A DNA stretch of 49,885 nucleotides. It comes from an uncultured Gemmatimonadota bacterium. GTDB taxonomy: Bacteria > Gemmatimonadota > Gemmatimonadetes > Gemmatimonadales > Gemmatimonadaceae. The stretch is taken from the NCBI GenBank assembly GCA_903900795.1, contig CAIUOO010000400.1, forward strand, positions 1 through 49,885, given 5' to 3'. Positions within the stretch are counted from its first letter, which is position 1, and each line of letters opens with the position of its first letter. The translations under genes and the position numbers were made by a program. Below are positions 1 through 8,149 of this stretch, one piece after another. The notes below the pieces were generated by a model. The model did not search any database, was not told the origin of the DNA, and was given only the letters and a program-made list of their open reading frames with translations.

Positions 1-1
1 A

Positions 2-94
2 ATGGCTGGACGCACCGTGGGCATCATCCTGTGCGGGGGCAATCTCGATGCGTCTCGCGCTGTTACGGTGTTGTCCGGGGGCACGCCGGTTTGA
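2..94 (+). CDS. C-terminal end of a PLP-dependent threonine/serine dehydratase-like enzyme (partial)
   Basis: Only the last 30 codons lie in the window, read in frame from base 2 to a TGA at 92-94. They translate to a short end containing GRTVGIILCGGNLD. This resembles the final strand of fold-type II PLP enzymes such as threonine ammonia-lyase and serine racemase, which usually carry a G-x-x-V-G-x-x-L-S-G-G-N-x-D element there. The match rests on that one motif, so the exact substrate (threonine, serine or another hydroxy amino acid) cannot be told. The gene converges on xerC, with about 200 bp between the stops. Seen: frame and motif. Inferred: family. Confidence 0.6.
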   Translation: MAGRTVGIILCGGNLDASRAVTVLSGGTPV

Positions 95-157
95 GTTTTG
101 GGTGGTTGGTGTGCTTGCGGATGGGTGATGGTCGCCGATGCACCCACCTTTCACCGC

Positions 158-202
158 TTCCTGCGGGACGTGGTTCTCCACGCTGCCTCATCGCCGCAGG
201 AA
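158..202. terminator. Inverted repeat between convergent genes, possible terminator
   Basis: The arms TTCCTGCGG (158-166) and CCGCAGGAA (194-202) are perfectly complementary. They lie between the stop of the dehydratase fragment and the stop of xerC. There is no clear T-tract on either strand, so this is a weak call. Confidence 0.25.
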
Positions 203-302
203 AGCCGACGGGGAGTTCCCCACGGGCCGAGCGGCGTGCGCGCCCAAGCCAGCCACCGCACGCACCACGAACAAAGCCGCAAGCACACCACCACCGCAAA
301 AT

Positions 303-1277
303 TCAGGCGCGCGGGTGCGCCTGCCTATAGACCTTTTTGAGGCGTTCGACGCTGGTGTGCGTGTAGATCTGCGTCGTGCTGATACTCGCATGGCCGAGGA
401 GTTCCTGTACGGCGCGCAAATCCGCGCCGCCGTCGACCATGTGCGTGGCGAAGCTGTGCCGCAGCGAGTGCGTGCTCAGCCCCGCTCCTTCGTCGACCGC
501 AGACAGTAGCCCCACGATCGCGTGCTGAATGGCGCGCGGGCTCATGCGCCCGCCGCGTTCACTCAGAAACACGGCCCCGCGCGCAGGCTTCTTGTTGCTC
601 TCCTTCACCTTCGCGAGCAAGGCATCGCGCTTTACGAGGTAATTGCGCAGTGCGCGCTGGGCATGATCACCCAGGGGCACGATGCGCTCCTTGCGCCCCT
701 TGCCGCGCACCTTCACCTGTTGCGCGATGAGATCGAGATCGCCGAGATCGACGCCGCGCAGTTCCGAGAGTCGAAGCCCACTCGAGTAGAACAGCTCGAG
801 CATCGCGACGTTGCGCACATCGGTAAACTCGAGACTCTGCGCGCGTGTGGCCGCGTATTCGAGCAGCGTCTCCGCCTGCCGTTTGTCGAGATAGGCGGGC
901 AGTGTGCGCGGCAGCCGCGGCGACTTGACAGCGCGCGCGGGGTTCACGTCCACCCGTTCATCGCGGTGCATCCAGCGATAGAAGCTGCGCACGGCCGAGA
1001 GCTGACGTGCCACCGAACGTTTAGCGAGTCCACGGCGCGTGCAGTGCGCCATAAATCCGCGGATCTCCGTGCGTCCGAGCGCGTTCCACTGCCATCCGTC
1101 AATGCCATGCGTGCTGGCGAGCCACGTGGAGAACTCGCGCAGATCGCGCCGGTACGCCGAGATGGTGTTGGGCGACAGGTCGCGTTCCTTGGCGAGATGG
1201 ACGAGAAACTCGTCGATCTCGGCGGGAAGTGCCGTGTCGGGCACGTCCGCGTGCGGAAGCGCCGCCTCGTCACTCAT
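303..1277 (-). CDS. xerC: Tyrosine recombinase XerC/XerD
   Basis: Site-specific tyrosine recombinase, expected to resolve chromosome dimers at dif. From the ATG at 1277 the product has 324 residues, typical for Xer proteins. It has an N-terminal core-binding SAM-like domain (about 20-110) and a C-terminal catalytic domain. All six catalytic positions are visible: R169 (SSGLRLSEL), K193 (VRGKGRKERIVPL), H270 and R273 (THSLRHSFATHM), H296 (LLGHASISTTQ) and nucleophile Y305 (QIYTH). It ends in AHPRA like XerC. The ATG at 1277 leaves a 7-bp gap to trmFO; an upstream in-frame start at 1325 would overlap trmFO. The order topA-trmFO-xerC is the one known in Bacillus (topA-gid-codV), which favours XerC over XerD. 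Confidence 0.93.
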   Translation of the reverse strand: MSDEAALPHADVPDTALPAEIDEFLVHLAKERDLSPNTISAYRRDLREFSTWLASTHGIDGWQWNALGRTEIRGFMAHCTRRGLAKRSVARQLSAVRSFYRWMHRDERVDVNPARAVKSPRLPRTLPAYLDKRQAETLLEYAATRAQSLEFTDVRNVAMLELFYSSGLRLSELRGVDLGDLDLIAQQVKVRGKGRKERIVPLGDHAQRALRNYLVKRDALLAKVKESNKKPARGAVFLSERGGRMSPRAIQHAIVGLLSAVDEGAGLSTHSLRHSFATHMVDGGADLRAVQELLGHASISTTQIYTHTSVERLKKVYRQAHPRA

Positions 1278-1284
1278 GTGGGCA

Positions 1285-2649
1285 TTACCCGCGGGTTGCC
1301 ATCGGCGTGATACCCGAGGTATCACGCCACTCGGCCATGGCCGCGAGCGCCCGCTCGGCGAACAGCTCGCGCTTCTTCGCCTTGTCCTTCAGCACCTTGG
1401 GCGCGACGCCTTCGAGCTCATCGAGCAATCCGAAGTTGGCGTTCATGGGCTGAAAGTGTTTGGGGTCGGCTTCGCGCATGTAGCGATAGAGCGCGCCCAT
1501 CATGGTCGCCGGCGGCGGCACCACCGGCGCGTCGCCGGCGATCTGGCGCGCGAGGTTGATACCGGCCATCAAACCGGTGGCACTGCTTTCGGTGTAGCCC
1601 TCAACGCCCGTGATCTGCCCCGCGAACATCAGCATCGGCGCATCGCGTAACGCCAGATGCGGCGACAACGCGGCCGGCGCGTTCACATACGAGTTGCGAT
1701 GAATGGATCCGAAGCGCAGGAACTCCGCTTCGGCCAAGCCCGGGATCATGCGAAACACGCGCGCCTGCTCAGGAATACGCAGGCGGGTCTGAAAGCCGAC
1801 GAGGTTCCACATGCGACCGCCGCGATCTTCCATGCGTAGCTGCACCACGGCGTGCGGACGCGACGTGGAGCGCGGGTCTTGCAGCCCGATCGGCTTCATG
1901 GGGCCGAAGCGCAAGGATTCGCGTCCACGGCGCGCCATTTCTTCGATGGGCATGCACCCCTCAAAGTAGGGCACCGCGTCGAACTCGTGCGCAGTGAACT
2001 GGTCGGCGGTGGTGAGGGCGTCGATGAACGCGTCGTATTCCTCACGCGTGAAGGCGCAGTTGAGATACGCCCCTTCGTCACCGGCTCCGTCCATTGTTTC
2101 CTTGCCCCAGCGTGAGGCGCGGAAGGCAATGGTCTGGTCGATCGACTCCAGCGACACGACCGGCGCGATGGCATCGTAGAACGCCAGCGATTCGACGCCG
2201 AGTCGCGCGCGAATGGCGTCGGCGAGCGCGTCGGAGGTGAGCGGGCCGGTCGCAATGATGCCGACCTCGGGAAGCACCGTGACTTCCTCGCGCGACACGC
2301 GGATACGCGGATGTGCATGAATGCGGTCGTGCACATGCTGCGAGAAGATCTCGCGATCGACTGTAAGCGCCGATCCCCCCGGCACACGCGACTGATCGGC
2401 GCAGTCGAGGATGAGTGAGCCGAGCTGCCGCATTTCGGCTTTCAGCAAGCCGTGCGCGTTGCTGGTTTCGGTGCTCTTGAACGTGTTCGAGCAGACGAGC
2501 TCACCGAGCTTCTCGGTACGATGCGCGGCGGTGCCGCGGACGGGGCGCATTTCGTGAACCACCACGGTATGACCGCGTTCGGCGAGCTGCCAGGCGGCTT
2601 CGCTTCCGGCGAGTCCGCCGCCGATCACCTGCACTTCGTTGGATGCCAT
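1285..2649 (-). CDS. trmFO: Folate/FAD-dependent tRNA m5U54 methyltransferase TrmFO
   Basis: The enzyme uses methylenetetrahydrofolate and FADH2 to methylate U54 in the T-loop of tRNA. The 454-residue protein starts with the dinucleotide-binding motif VIGGGLAGSEAAWQLAERG. It has the family stretches CSNTFKS and LLKAEMRQLGSLI, with the flavin-linked cysteine region in the first 100 residues. The C-terminal FAD motif is FAGQITGVEGYTESSATGL. Length and motif order match TrmFO (formerly Gid) and not the longer MnmG. It lies 7 bp upstream of xerC on the same strand and is probably cotranscribed with it. It is separated from topA by about 525 bp, so it may have its own promoter there. Confidence 0.95.
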   Translation of the reverse strand: MASNEVQVIGGGLAGSEAAWQLAERGHTVVVHEMRPVRGTAAHRTEKLGELVCSNTFKSTETSNAHGLLKAEMRQLGSLILDCADQSRVPGGSALTVDREIFSQHVHDRIHAHPRIRVSREEVTVLPEVGIIATGPLTSDALADAIRARLGVESLAFYDAIAPVVSLESIDQTIAFRASRWGKETMDGAGDEGAYLNCAFTREEYDAFIDALTTADQFTAHEFDAVPYFEGCMPIEEMARRGRESLRFGPMKPIGLQDPRSTSRPHAVVQLRMEDRGGRMWNLVGFQTRLRIPEQARVFRMIPGLAEAEFLRFGSIHRNSYVNAPAALSPHLALRDAPMLMFAGQITGVEGYTESSATGLMAGINLARQIAGDAPVVPPPATMMGALYRYMREADPKHFQPMNANFGLLDELEGVAPKVLKDKAKKRELFAERALAAMAEWRDTSGITPMATRG

Positions 2650-3174
2650 GCGTGAAGTCTAACGGCTCGCGCTGTCGCTGGTTCGTGGTGCGCGCGGCGG
2701 CTGGTCCGGTGTGGACGCTCGTGCGGCATCGGGGGGCAGTGGTGCGCGTGAGCGCGACTTGACGGCGGTCAGCGCGCGGGGCTCACGCATGGCCGAGTCG
2801 GACGCGCGCGATCGGCGGCCGGAATGGGCGGATGCGACCAGCCGCGTGGCGGGACTCGTCGCGGCGCCACGGAGCGCGCGCACTTCGCCGCCGCGACGGG
2901 CTTCGGCGCGTTCGGCCGGGCCATGGTACGCGTACGACGCAGCCCGTCCCGGGCCGTGGGTCCCCGCGGCGAATCTCTGCGGGGGTGACGCCGGCGCCGG
3001 AGCGTAGCGACAGGCGCACGGCCACCCCCGCAGCAATTTCGCCAAGGGGATCCCACGGGTCGGGCCGGGCGTCTCGCGCACTCCAACACCCACAGCCCAC
3101 AGCCCACAGCAAAACGGTCGCACCAGGCAAAAATGCCCGTGCGACCGTTTCACGACCCATCCAACCCGAGCCGG
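2650..3174. other. 525-bp gap between topA and trmFO without a convincing gene
   Basis: Several frames are open across this very G+C-rich stretch on both strands. All are rich in Arg/Pro/Ala, lack recognisable domains and have no good ribosome-binding site, so none is called. The part next to topA holds a strong hairpin (3112-3150) and a short repeat of CCCACAG units (about 3091-3109). The rest presumably carries the trmFO promoter, but no clear -35/-10 pair was recognised. Confidence 0.5.
3112..3150 (-). terminator. Intrinsic-type terminator downstream of topA
   Basis: The 12-bp arms AAACGGTCGCAC (3112-3123) and GTGCGACCGTTT (3139-3150) are perfect. A second inner stem GGCA/TGCC closes around an A-rich loop. 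The hairpin begins about 25 bp past the topA stop codon. In the minus direction the 3' arm ends in TTTT, a short U-tract. Confidence 0.75.
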
Positions 3175-5790
3175 TCAGGCCACTTCGGCCACCAGTTCGG
3201 CTTCGTCCGGGCTCGGTACGTCCCACTCGTTCGCGCACTTGAGACACTTCCGGAACGCGCCGCGGGTCTTGTTGCTCTTGGCCTCGGCCCCCACGTATCC
3301 GCACTCCGGGCACGCTTCCGCCACAGGCTTGTCCCACACCACGAAATCGCAGTTGGGATAATTCTCACAGCCGTAGAACGCCTTGCCACGCTTTTTGCTG
3401 CGTCGCTCCGCGATCTCGCCGCCGTCCTTGGGACACTTCACGCCGGTGGGCATGGAGCGCGTGCCGCGGCACTTGGGAAACTTGGAGCAGCCCAGGAAAT
3501 CACCAGAGCGACCGTGACGCACCACCATGGCTTCACCGCACTCCTGACATTTGTACTTTGTGAGCTCGGCCGGCTTCTTCTCGCCCTTGATGGGGCGCGT
3601 GTACTTGCACGCCTTCGGGTGATGCTCACAGGCCACGAACGGCCCGAAGAACCCACCCTTGGCCACGAGCTTGCCACCGCAATCGGGACACTTCTCGGTG
3701 GCGAGCGCCGACAGGTCGTACGCTTCGCCGATGAGGACGTCAAGATCGTTGTCGTTCAGCGTGGCCTGGAACGGCGTCCAGAAATCGGTGAGCGCGCGCA
3801 CCCACCCCAGTTCGCCATCAGCGATCTTGTCGAGTTCCCCTTCCATCTGCGCCGTAAACTGCACGTTGAAGATGGCGGGAAATTTCTTGACCATGACCTT
3901 CTCGACCGTCTCGCCCAAGGGCGTAGGAAAGAAGCGCCGCTGTTCGAGCAACACGTAGCGTCGTTCGGCCAGCACCGAGATGATCGACGCATACGTGGAC
4001 GGCCGGCCGATGCCCAAGCGCTCGAGCTCCTTGACCAGCGAGGCTTCAGAGAAGCGCGGCGGTGGTGCGGTGAAGTGCTGCGTCGGCGTGATCGCCTTGA
4101 CCGGCACCGACTCGTTGAGCTCGAGGTACGGCAACGCCTGCTCGTCTTCGAGCGCCTTGGCGTCGCCCTCTTCGCGCGCTTCACGATAGAGCGTGAGGAA
4201 GCCGTCGAACTTGATAACTGAGCCGGTGGCGCGGAACAGGTAGGAACGCCCCGTCGTGGGGATGTCGAAATCGACGGTCGTGGTGTCGAACACAGCCGGA
4301 GCCATCTGCGACGCCATGAAGCGTTTCCAGATCAGTTCATAGAGTTTGAACTGGTCGGCGGTGAGCTTCTTGGCCAAACGATCGTCGGGACGGCGCGTGG
4401 GCTCGGTGGGACGCACGCCTTCGTGCGCGTCCTGCGCGTTCGCCTTGCCGCTCGGGTACAGCTGCATGCCGGCCGCGAGGTACGACTCGCCGTATTCCGC
4501 CTTCAGCCAATCACGCGCCGCACCAGCCGCCGTTTCCGACACGCGTGAGGAGTCGGTTCGCATGTAGGTGATGAGACCGACCTGCCCTTCCTCGCCGCCG
4601 ACGTCGATGCCTTCGTACAGATCCTGCGCCAAGCGCATGGTGCGCTTGGAGCCAAAGCCCAACTTCTTGGCGGCTTCCTGCTGCAGCGTGGACGTGGTGA
4701 ACGGCGCCGCCGGATTCTTGCGCTTTTCGCGACGCTTGACCTCGGTGACGGTGAACTGCGTCCGGCCCTTGAGGTCCGCAAGAATGCGCCCAGCCTCATC
4801 ACCGGTCGGAATTTCCGGCTTACTGCCGTCGATCTGATGCAACTTCGCGGTAAACGGCTGCGTGCCCTTCTGCAGGTCGGCCGCAATGCTCCAGTACTCC
4901 ACTGGCGTGAACGCGCGGATCTCGCGCTCGCGCTCGACGATGATGCGGAGCGCCACGGTTTGCACGCGACCGGCCGACAGCCCCTTCTTGACGGTCTTCC
5001 ACAGCACCGGGCTGGCCTTGTAGCCGACGAGGCGATCGAGCACACGACGAGCCTGCTGGGCATCGACCTTTTTGTTGTCGATGTCCATCGGGTTCGCCAT
5101 AGACTCTTGCACCTTGGCTTTCGTGATCTCGTGGAACATCACGCGGCGGATCGGCGCCGTGACGGCGTATCGAGGTGGCTGCGTGAAATACTGCTCGACA
5201 TGCCAGCCGATCGCCTCACCTTCGCGATCAGGGTCGGTCGCGATGAAAATCTCGCGAGCGCCCTTCGCCACTCGCTTGAGTTCGGTAAGGATGTCTTCCT
5301 TGCCCTCGATCGTGACGTAGTCGGGAGCGAAGCCGTGCTCGATGTCGATGCCGAGTTTCTTGGCCGGCAGGTCGCGCACGTGCCCGACCGTTGCCTTGAC
5401 CGTGAAGCCCTTGCCGAGGTACTTGCCGATGGTTTTGGCCTTGGCCGGCGACTCGACGATGACCAGCGTGGTCCCACCGGCGGGCGCGGGTTCGTCGTCG
5501 TCCGGGGCCGCGTCGACAATGCGGGCTCGGCTGCGCGCCTTGGTGCTGGTGGCCTTTTTCGCAGCAGTCTTCGAGGCCGCCTTTTTCGCGACGGTTTTCG
5601 AGGCGGCCGAGGCCGACTTTGCGGTCGGCTTACGCGCAGCCAACGGCTCAGCCGCCAGCCCTGCGGACGTCTTTACCGTTTTCTTCGCGGCCTTTTTGGC
5701 GGCCTTTTTGGCCACCTTCTTGACGGCTTTCTTCGCGACGGGCTTGGACAGGCTCGTCCCCGCCGCGGTCGTGCCCTTCTTGATTGGCAT
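3175..5790 (-). CDS. topA: DNA topoisomerase I with a histone-H1-like N-terminal extension
   Basis: Type IA topoisomerase that relaxes negative supercoils. From the ATG at 5790 the protein has 871 residues. Residues 1-106 are a Lys/Ala/Ser/Thr-rich low-complexity tail full of AKK and KKA units, ending in an acidic DDDE patch. The Toprim domain follows (TTLVIVESPAKAKTIGKYLG and FIATDPDREGEAIGWHV). The catalytic tyrosine is in GLITYMRTDS. The C-terminus has several Cys4-type zinc ribbons (CPDCGG, CQECGE, CPKDGG, CPECGY). The start was chosen because it lies 4 bp after the DUF494 stop; a farther in-frame start would lie inside that gene. Tails of this sort are usually C-terminal, as in actinobacterial TopA, so the N-terminal position is odd. 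Confidence 0.96.
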   Translation of the reverse strand: MPIKKGTTAAGTSLSKPVAKKAVKKVAKKAAKKAAKKTVKTSAGLAAEPLAARKPTAKSASAASKTVAKKAASKTAAKKATSTKARSRARIVDAAPDDDEPAPAGGTTLVIVESPAKAKTIGKYLGKGFTVKATVGHVRDLPAKKLGIDIEHGFAPDYVTIEGKEDILTELKRVAKGAREIFIATDPDREGEAIGWHVEQYFTQPPRYAVTAPIRRVMFHEITKAKVQESMANPMDIDNKKVDAQQARRVLDRLVGYKASPVLWKTVKKGLSAGRVQTVALRIIVEREREIRAFTPVEYWSIAADLQKGTQPFTAKLHQIDGSKPEIPTGDEAGRILADLKGRTQFTVTEVKRREKRKNPAAPFTTSTLQQEAAKKLGFGSKRTMRLAQDLYEGIDVGGEEGQVGLITYMRTDSSRVSETAAGAARDWLKAEYGESYLAAGMQLYPSGKANAQDAHEGVRPTEPTRRPDDRLAKKLTADQFKLYELIWKRFMASQMAPAVFDTTTVDFDIPTTGRSYLFRATGSVIKFDGFLTLYREAREEGDAKALEDEQALPYLELNESVPVKAITPTQHFTAPPPRFSEASLVKELERLGIGRPSTYASIISVLAERRYVLLEQRRFFPTPLGETVEKVMVKKFPAIFNVQFTAQMEGELDKIADGELGWVRALTDFWTPFQATLNDNDLDVLIGEAYDLSALATEKCPDCGGKLVAKGGFFGPFVACEHHPKACKYTRPIKGEKKPAELTKYKCQECGEAMVVRHGRSGDFLGCSKFPKCRGTRSMPTGVKCPKDGGEIAERRSKKRGKAFYGCENYPNCDFVVWDKPVAEACPECGYVGAEAKSNKTRGAFRKCLKCANEWDVPSPDEAELVAEVA

Positions 5791-5794
5791 CAGA

Positions 5795-6223
5795 TCAGTG
5801 TACCTGGGATCGCTCACCGTCCATCGCCCCATCATCGAACCCCACGTCCTCCGCGATACCACGGATGTCCGCGAGGCTGATGCGGCCGTCGATGTGGACC
5901 AGCGCGCGCTCCACCAACTGCTCAAAATCGTTGAGATTCACCGCTCCGGAGCCACCCAGCATCACCAGGTAGCCCCAGGCTTCGGCGGTAAACCGTCCGC
6001 GCTCGTGCGGCCCCTGAACGCGGAGCGGCCCGTTGCGCGACATCACAGCGCCACCCGATCCGCGGGGTGGTGCAGTATCGCTATAAAGGAGTGAAAGAAT
6101 CTCACCAATCTGTCGCCGGTCGTACCCTTGCGACGACAGATAGGCTTCAACCTCCACGACATCCGTGTCGGCCGCGAATCGTTCGCGCAAATCATCGATG
6201 ACAGGTGTCCACCGATCGTTCAT
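5795..6223 (-). CDS. DUF494 (Smg)-like protein
   Basis: A 142-residue soluble protein. The C-terminal half (RFTAEAWGYLVMLGGSGAV, then ERALVHIDGRISLADIRGI) has the pattern of the DUF494/Smg family. That family starts with a helical region containing YLSSQGY-like text and ends in a helix-loop-helix. Its biochemical role is unknown. In several proteobacteria smg lies beside dprA and topA, and here the gene ends 4 bp before the topA start and begins 3 bp after aroK, so it is in the same operon. The family match is by eye and moderately sure. Confidence 0.7.
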   Translation of the reverse strand: MNDRWTPVIDDLRERFAADTDVVEVEAYLSSQGYDRRQIGEILSLLYSDTAPPRGSGGAVMSRNGPLRVQGPHERGRFTAEAWGYLVMLGGSGAVNLNDFEQLVERALVHIDGRISLADIRGIAEDVGFDDGAMDGERSQVH

Positions 6224-6226
6224 CGC

Positions 6227-6778
6227 CTAACCTATCCTCGGAGTCCCGTCGTGGGCAAGCGCCACCACGGAATCAATAAGTCGTTGTGAGTCAACAGCTT
6301 CCACGTTTATCGTCACGTCGGCGAGCGCATACAGTCCCGATCGCCGGTCCCACAAGGACTGCATGGCCATGGCCGGGTCCGCTTCAGCGAGCAACGGTCG
6401 AACGTTCCGCGACCGAGTCAGGCGTCGCAGCGCCTCCCTCGGGGAAATCTGTAAATGAATGATACGCCCCAGCGGACGCAGGAGCGCCATGACACCCGGA
6501 ATAGTGACCCAGCCTCCCCCCGGCGCCAGCACCATCGGCGGCGCGGCGGCCAGTTCCTGTGTGAGCGCATACTCCAACGCACGAAACGCCGCTTCCCCGC
6601 GCTCGGCGAAGATACGCGCCACCGACAGCCCTTCCCGCTTCTCAATTTCGGCATCGAAGTCCAGAAACGGACGCGATAGGCGCCTCGCAACCGCACGCCC
6701 GACGGTGGACTTCCCGGAACCCGGTAGCCCGACGAGCACCACGTGCCCATCGATCTGAAGGCCGGCTGGCTGGGTCAC
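6227..6778 (-). CDS. aroK: Shikimate kinase
   Basis: Phosphorylates shikimate at the 3-hydroxyl in the chorismate pathway. The 183-residue protein has the P-loop GLPGSGKST (17-25), the shikimate-binding FDAEIEKREG with conserved Asp, the ARIFAERGEAAFRALE segment with the conserved Arg, the GGG motif (LAPGGGWV), and RPLL in the lid region. It starts with GTG at 6778, overlapping the aroC stop as GTGA, which indicates translational coupling. Together with aroC it supplies two consecutive-pathway enzymes; the EPSP synthase between them is not in the window. Confidence 0.95.
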   Translation of the reverse strand: MTQPAGLQIDGHVVLVGLPGSGKSTVGRAVARRLSRPFLDFDAEIEKREGLSVARIFAERGEAAFRALEYALTQELAAAPPMVLAPGGGWVTIPGVMALLRPLGRIIHLQISPREALRRLTRSRNVRPLLAEADPAMAMQSLWDRRSGLYALADVTINVEAVDSQRLIDSVVALAHDGTPRIG

Positions 6779-7965
6779 CCAACCCGCTCGTCCAATCGAG
6801 CCAGATACGCGTCGAAATTCCTCCGCACCTCGCCCAGCGAGTCGCCCCCGAACTTTTCCAGCACGGCATCGGCCAACACGAACGCCGCCATCGCCTCGGC
6901 AATCACTCCCATGGCGGGAACCGCGGTGACGTCGCTTCGTTCTGCCACGGCTGAGGCCGCCTGTCCCGTCGCAACGTCCACGGTACCGAGTGGACGCATC
7001 AGGGTCGAGATGGGCTTCATCGCGACGCGAATGACCAGTTCCTCGCCGGTGGTCATGCCGCCTTCGGTGCCCCCCGCGCGGTTCGTCGTCCGACGCACGT
7101 GGCCCGTCCGGGTGTTCCCCGGTGCGGCCTCGATCTCGTCGTGCACCTCAGCACCGGTGCGGCGGGCCGTCTCGAACCCCAGTCCGATTTCCACGCCCTT
7201 AACGGCCGGAATGGACAGCATGGCCTGCCCCAACCGTCCATCGAGGCGTCGGTCCCACGACACGTGAGAGCCGAGTCCGACGGGCAGGCCGGTGACGACG
7301 ACCTCGCAGATGCCGCCCAACGTGTTGCCATCCTTCTTGGCCGCATCGATGCGCGCGATCATCTCGGACTCGGCCGCAGCATCGAGCGTCCGCAACGGCG
7401 ACGCGTCCGCGGCGGCATTGATGTCGGGAGGCATCACGGATGGGCGGGCCGCATTGACCCCGCCCAGGTGCACCAGGTGCGAACCGACCCGGATGCCCAG
7501 TTCGCGCAGGAGCACGCGACAGACGGCACCGGAGGCCACGCGCGCGGTCGTCTCACGGGCCGAGGCACGCTCGAGAATGTCGCGGGCGTCGGTGCGATCG
7601 TATTTGAGCAGTCCCGTGAGATCGGCGTGTCCCGGACGCACCCGCGTCACCTGCCGCTTCCGGGGGCCGTCGGCGTCGCCGTCGCGCGGCGCCGGGTCCA
7701 TGATCTCGAGCCAGTTCTTCCAATCGCTGTTGCGGATCAGCATCGAGATCGGCGAGCCGAGCGTCTCGCCGGCGCGCACGCCCGACAGAAACTCGATGCG
7801 ATCGGTTTCGATCTGCATGCGGCGTCCCCGGCCGTACCCCTGCTGTCGGCGGGCGAGATCGGTGTCGACGTCGGCGGCCAGCAAGGGGACGCCGGCCGGC
7901 AGGCCTTCGAGGATCGAGACGAGCGCCGGGCCATGGGACTCGCCGGCGGTGGTAAAGCGGAGCAT
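6775..7965 (-). CDS. aroC: Chorismate synthase
   Basis: Converts EPSP to chorismate with reduced FMN. From the ATG at 7965 the product has 396 residues, the size of the long actinobacterial/Firmicutes type. Family signatures are visible: FTTAGESHGPALVSILEGLPAG at the start, RRQQGYGRGRRM, the signature RASARETTARVASGA, and RTTNRAGGTEGGMTTGE. An in-frame extension upstream to 8484 has no similarity and would run through the neighbouring gene, so MLRFTTAGESHG is the start. It is the first gene of aroC-aroK-DUF494-topA. Confidence 0.96.
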   Translation of the reverse strand: MLRFTTAGESHGPALVSILEGLPAGVPLLAADVDTDLARRQQGYGRGRRMQIETDRIEFLSGVRAGETLGSPISMLIRNSDWKNWLEIMDPAPRDGDADGPRKRQVTRVRPGHADLTGLLKYDRTDARDILERASARETTARVASGAVCRVLLRELGIRVGSHLVHLGGVNAARPSVMPPDINAAADASPLRTLDAAAESEMIARIDAAKKDGNTLGGICEVVVTGLPVGLGSHVSWDRRLDGRLGQAMLSIPAVKGVEIGLGFETARRTGAEVHDEIEAAPGNTRTGHVRRTTNRAGGTEGGMTTGEELVIRVAMKPISTLMRPLGTVDVATGQAASAVAERSDVTAVPAMGVIAEAMAAFVLADAVLEKFGGDSLGEVRRNFDAYLARLDERVG

Positions 7966-8085
7966 GAGTGTGCGAAGCAGACGCGAACGGACGCCAGTAG
8001 TGCCGAGATCGATGTCACAACGTATGACGTGACACCGCGCGACGGGAGCGTTGCGCCGGAAGCGCGTGGCCCAGACTACGACACA

Positions 8086-8109
8086 GCCCCGGAGCGAGTG
8101 CCCCGGGGC
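8086..8109 (-). terminator. Small hairpin between the lipoprotein gene and aroC
   Basis: The 7-bp arms GCCCCGG (8086-8092) and CCGGGGC (8103-8109) lie about 40 bp past the stop of the minus-strand lipoprotein gene. No T-tract follows, so termination is only suggested. Confidence 0.3.
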
Positions 8110-8149
8110 CGTACCGATTCCCCTGCGGGTGCTGGCGCCGACCGCGTCG

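Noticed and set aside
2659-3153. Long open frame (164 codons) between topA and trmFO on the minus strand
   Set aside because: It runs through the topA terminator hairpin, is Arg/Pro/Ala-rich without domains, and competes with equally long frames on the other strand, as expected by chance at this G+C content.
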